Assembly: GCA_049976205.1 (NCBI GenBank)
Contig: JBMFIR010000002.1
Span: 44,734-108,733 of the forward strand
DNA length: 64,000 bases
DNA from: WYEN01 sp049976205
GTDB lineage: Archaea; Thermoproteota; Thermoprotei_A; Sulfolobales; AG1
Direction of reading: 5' to 3'
Below are positions 63,300 to 64,000 of this stretch, piece by piece. The position numbers and the translations under genes were made by a program. Numbering within the stretch: position 1 is the first letter of the stretch; each line of letters begins with the position of its first letter. The notes under the pieces were generated by a model. It did no database searches, was not told where the DNA came from, and saw nothing but the letters and a program-made list of their open reading frames with translations.

Positions 63300-64000
63300 G
63301 TGATTAGCAGAAGAGATCTTTTAAAAACAAGTGTTGCATTGCTCGCCGGAGGTTTAATAGGATATGTAGCAGGTAATTATGTGCCTGCTACATATAGAGA
63401 ATCTTTGGCTTCAAAAGAGTTTAAGAGTGTATAACTGGCAAGCATACTTAAATAAAGAGATCGTTTTACCACTCTTTATGGGAGTGATATACAATGAAAA
63501 GAGATTAATCGTAAACACTATATATGATGAGTATAATAGTGCTGAGGAAGCTTACAATAAACTTTCTCTAGGGGGTATTTCTACGATGTTTATAATTTAG
63601 GCACAGAAGTTATTTACAAAGCAATTAAAAATAAACTTATTATAAGACTCGATCATAATAAGATACCTAATCTCAAGGAACTAGATCCATTTATAAGAGA
63701 ATCTTTGAAGATACAGTATCCCGAGAACATAGATCTGCTAGACTATGGAGTGCCTTATATGTGGGGAACCACGGGGATCGTTTACAATAAGAAGAAATTA
63801 GGAACAGAGATAACCTCTCTTAAACAATTATTTGATACAGATTTTCTAACCAAGTATAGTAAGAGAATATTCATAATAGATGACCCAATAACAACTGTTA
63901 TGGTAACTTTAATCTATTTAGGTAAAGACTTCAGAGATCCTCGGAGCTACACCGAAGAATCACTTCGAGAGGTATATAATGTTCTTAGCAAGATTGTGCC
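63300..64000 (+). pseudogene. potD: PotD-like substrate-binding protein, two frameshifts, cut by window end
   Basis: Starts at GTG 63300 with a Tat-type signal (SRRDLLKTSVALLAGGLIG). That frame stops at 63432-63434. The binding protein then goes on in the +1 frame from about 63416 (SLRVYNWQAYLNKEI to AEEAYNKLSLGG) and returns to the first frame at about 63575 (YFYDVYNLGTEVIYKAIKN, VPYMWGTTGIVYNKKK) and stays open to the end. The likely slip sites are AAAA at 63413-63416 (one base too many) and GGGGG at 63571-63575 (one too few). YNW and VPYMWGTTG are PotD features. It is either a young pseudogene or a sequencing error pair. Confidence 0.85.

Noticed and set aside
63410..63580. Programmed ribosomal frameshifting of the binding-protein gene
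   Set aside because: Two opposite shifts 160 nt apart without recognised slippery heptamers or pseudoknots make indels or sequencing errors far more likely.
63379..63600. Independent small gene in the binding-protein region
   Set aside because: Its translation is the middle part of the PotD-like protein in a shifted frame, continuous with both flanks.
1..64000. Mobile elements, integration sites or defence islands
   Set aside because: I found no transposase, integrase, restriction-modification, toxin-antitoxin or cas gene, and neither tRNA gene has a repeated 3' fragment nearby.

Overview
The window is about 64 kb of AT-rich DNA from a thermophilic crenarchaeon (Thermoprotei). The evidence is a split A-type ATP synthase cluster with a Sulfolobus-like small epsilon gene, ribosomal protein S25e, bifunctional fructose-1,6-bisphosphate aldolase/phosphatase, archaeal TruD, Pth2, aIF5A, SRP54 and FtsY, Shine-Dalgarno sites of the GGAGGTGA type, frequent TTG and GTG starts, archaeal TATA boxes and a C/D box guide RNA. 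I do not assign a species. Gene density is high and I see no insertion sequences, integrases, rRNA or CRISPR array.

Layout. 1-1.7 kb: a cut-off epimerase gene and proS. 1.7-12.3 kb: A-type ATP synthase in three units. F-E-A-B-D-epsilon-K are on the minus strand, with an intein in A that carries a decayed homing endonuclease. atpI is alone on the plus strand. H and C lie behind S25e and trmI. 13.5-17.7 kb: ftsY, then a three-gene B12 mutase cluster whose active site looks like isobutyryl-CoA mutase. 18-24 kb: a flippase-like membrane protein, protein disulfide oxidoreductase, FBP aldolase/phosphatase, TIM, Hsp20 with a linked ribbon-helix-helix coiled-coil protein, a HAD hydrolase and tRNA-Asn. 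24.3-29.3 kb: an ABC-2 exporter, a CitG homologue, a C/D sRNA, and a PRTase-type regulator with a CBS protein. 29.5-36.4 kb: two-subunit fumarase, amidase, a coiled-coil/DUF373 pair, a nuclease-like hypothetical and two paralogous ribbon-helix-helix proteins. 36.7-40.2 kb: a type IV pilus-like ATPase and membrane platform. 40.3-47 kb: asparaginase with a phased repeat upstream, SRP54, aIF5A, a glycosyltransferase, a KH protein, TruD, Pth2 and acylphosphatase. 47-52.6 kb: a complete histidine degradation set, HutH/HutG/HutI/HutU. 52.7-60.5 kb: tRNA-Gly, Rqc2/NEMF homologue, PPC-domain protein, CTP synthase, hexulose-phosphate synthase, a membrane protein and aldehyde ferredoxin oxidoreductase. 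60.5-64 kb: a PotABCD-type importer whose binding-protein gene has two compensating frameshifts and runs off the end.

Taken together the genes fit an anaerobic or microaerobic amino-acid and peptide user: histidine to glutamate, asparagine to aspartate, fumarate/malate interconversion, aldehyde oxidation by a tungsten enzyme, and B12-dependent rearrangement of a branched acyl-CoA. Gluconeogenesis is served by FBP aldolase/phosphatase and TIM, and pentose supply probably by hexulose-phosphate synthase.
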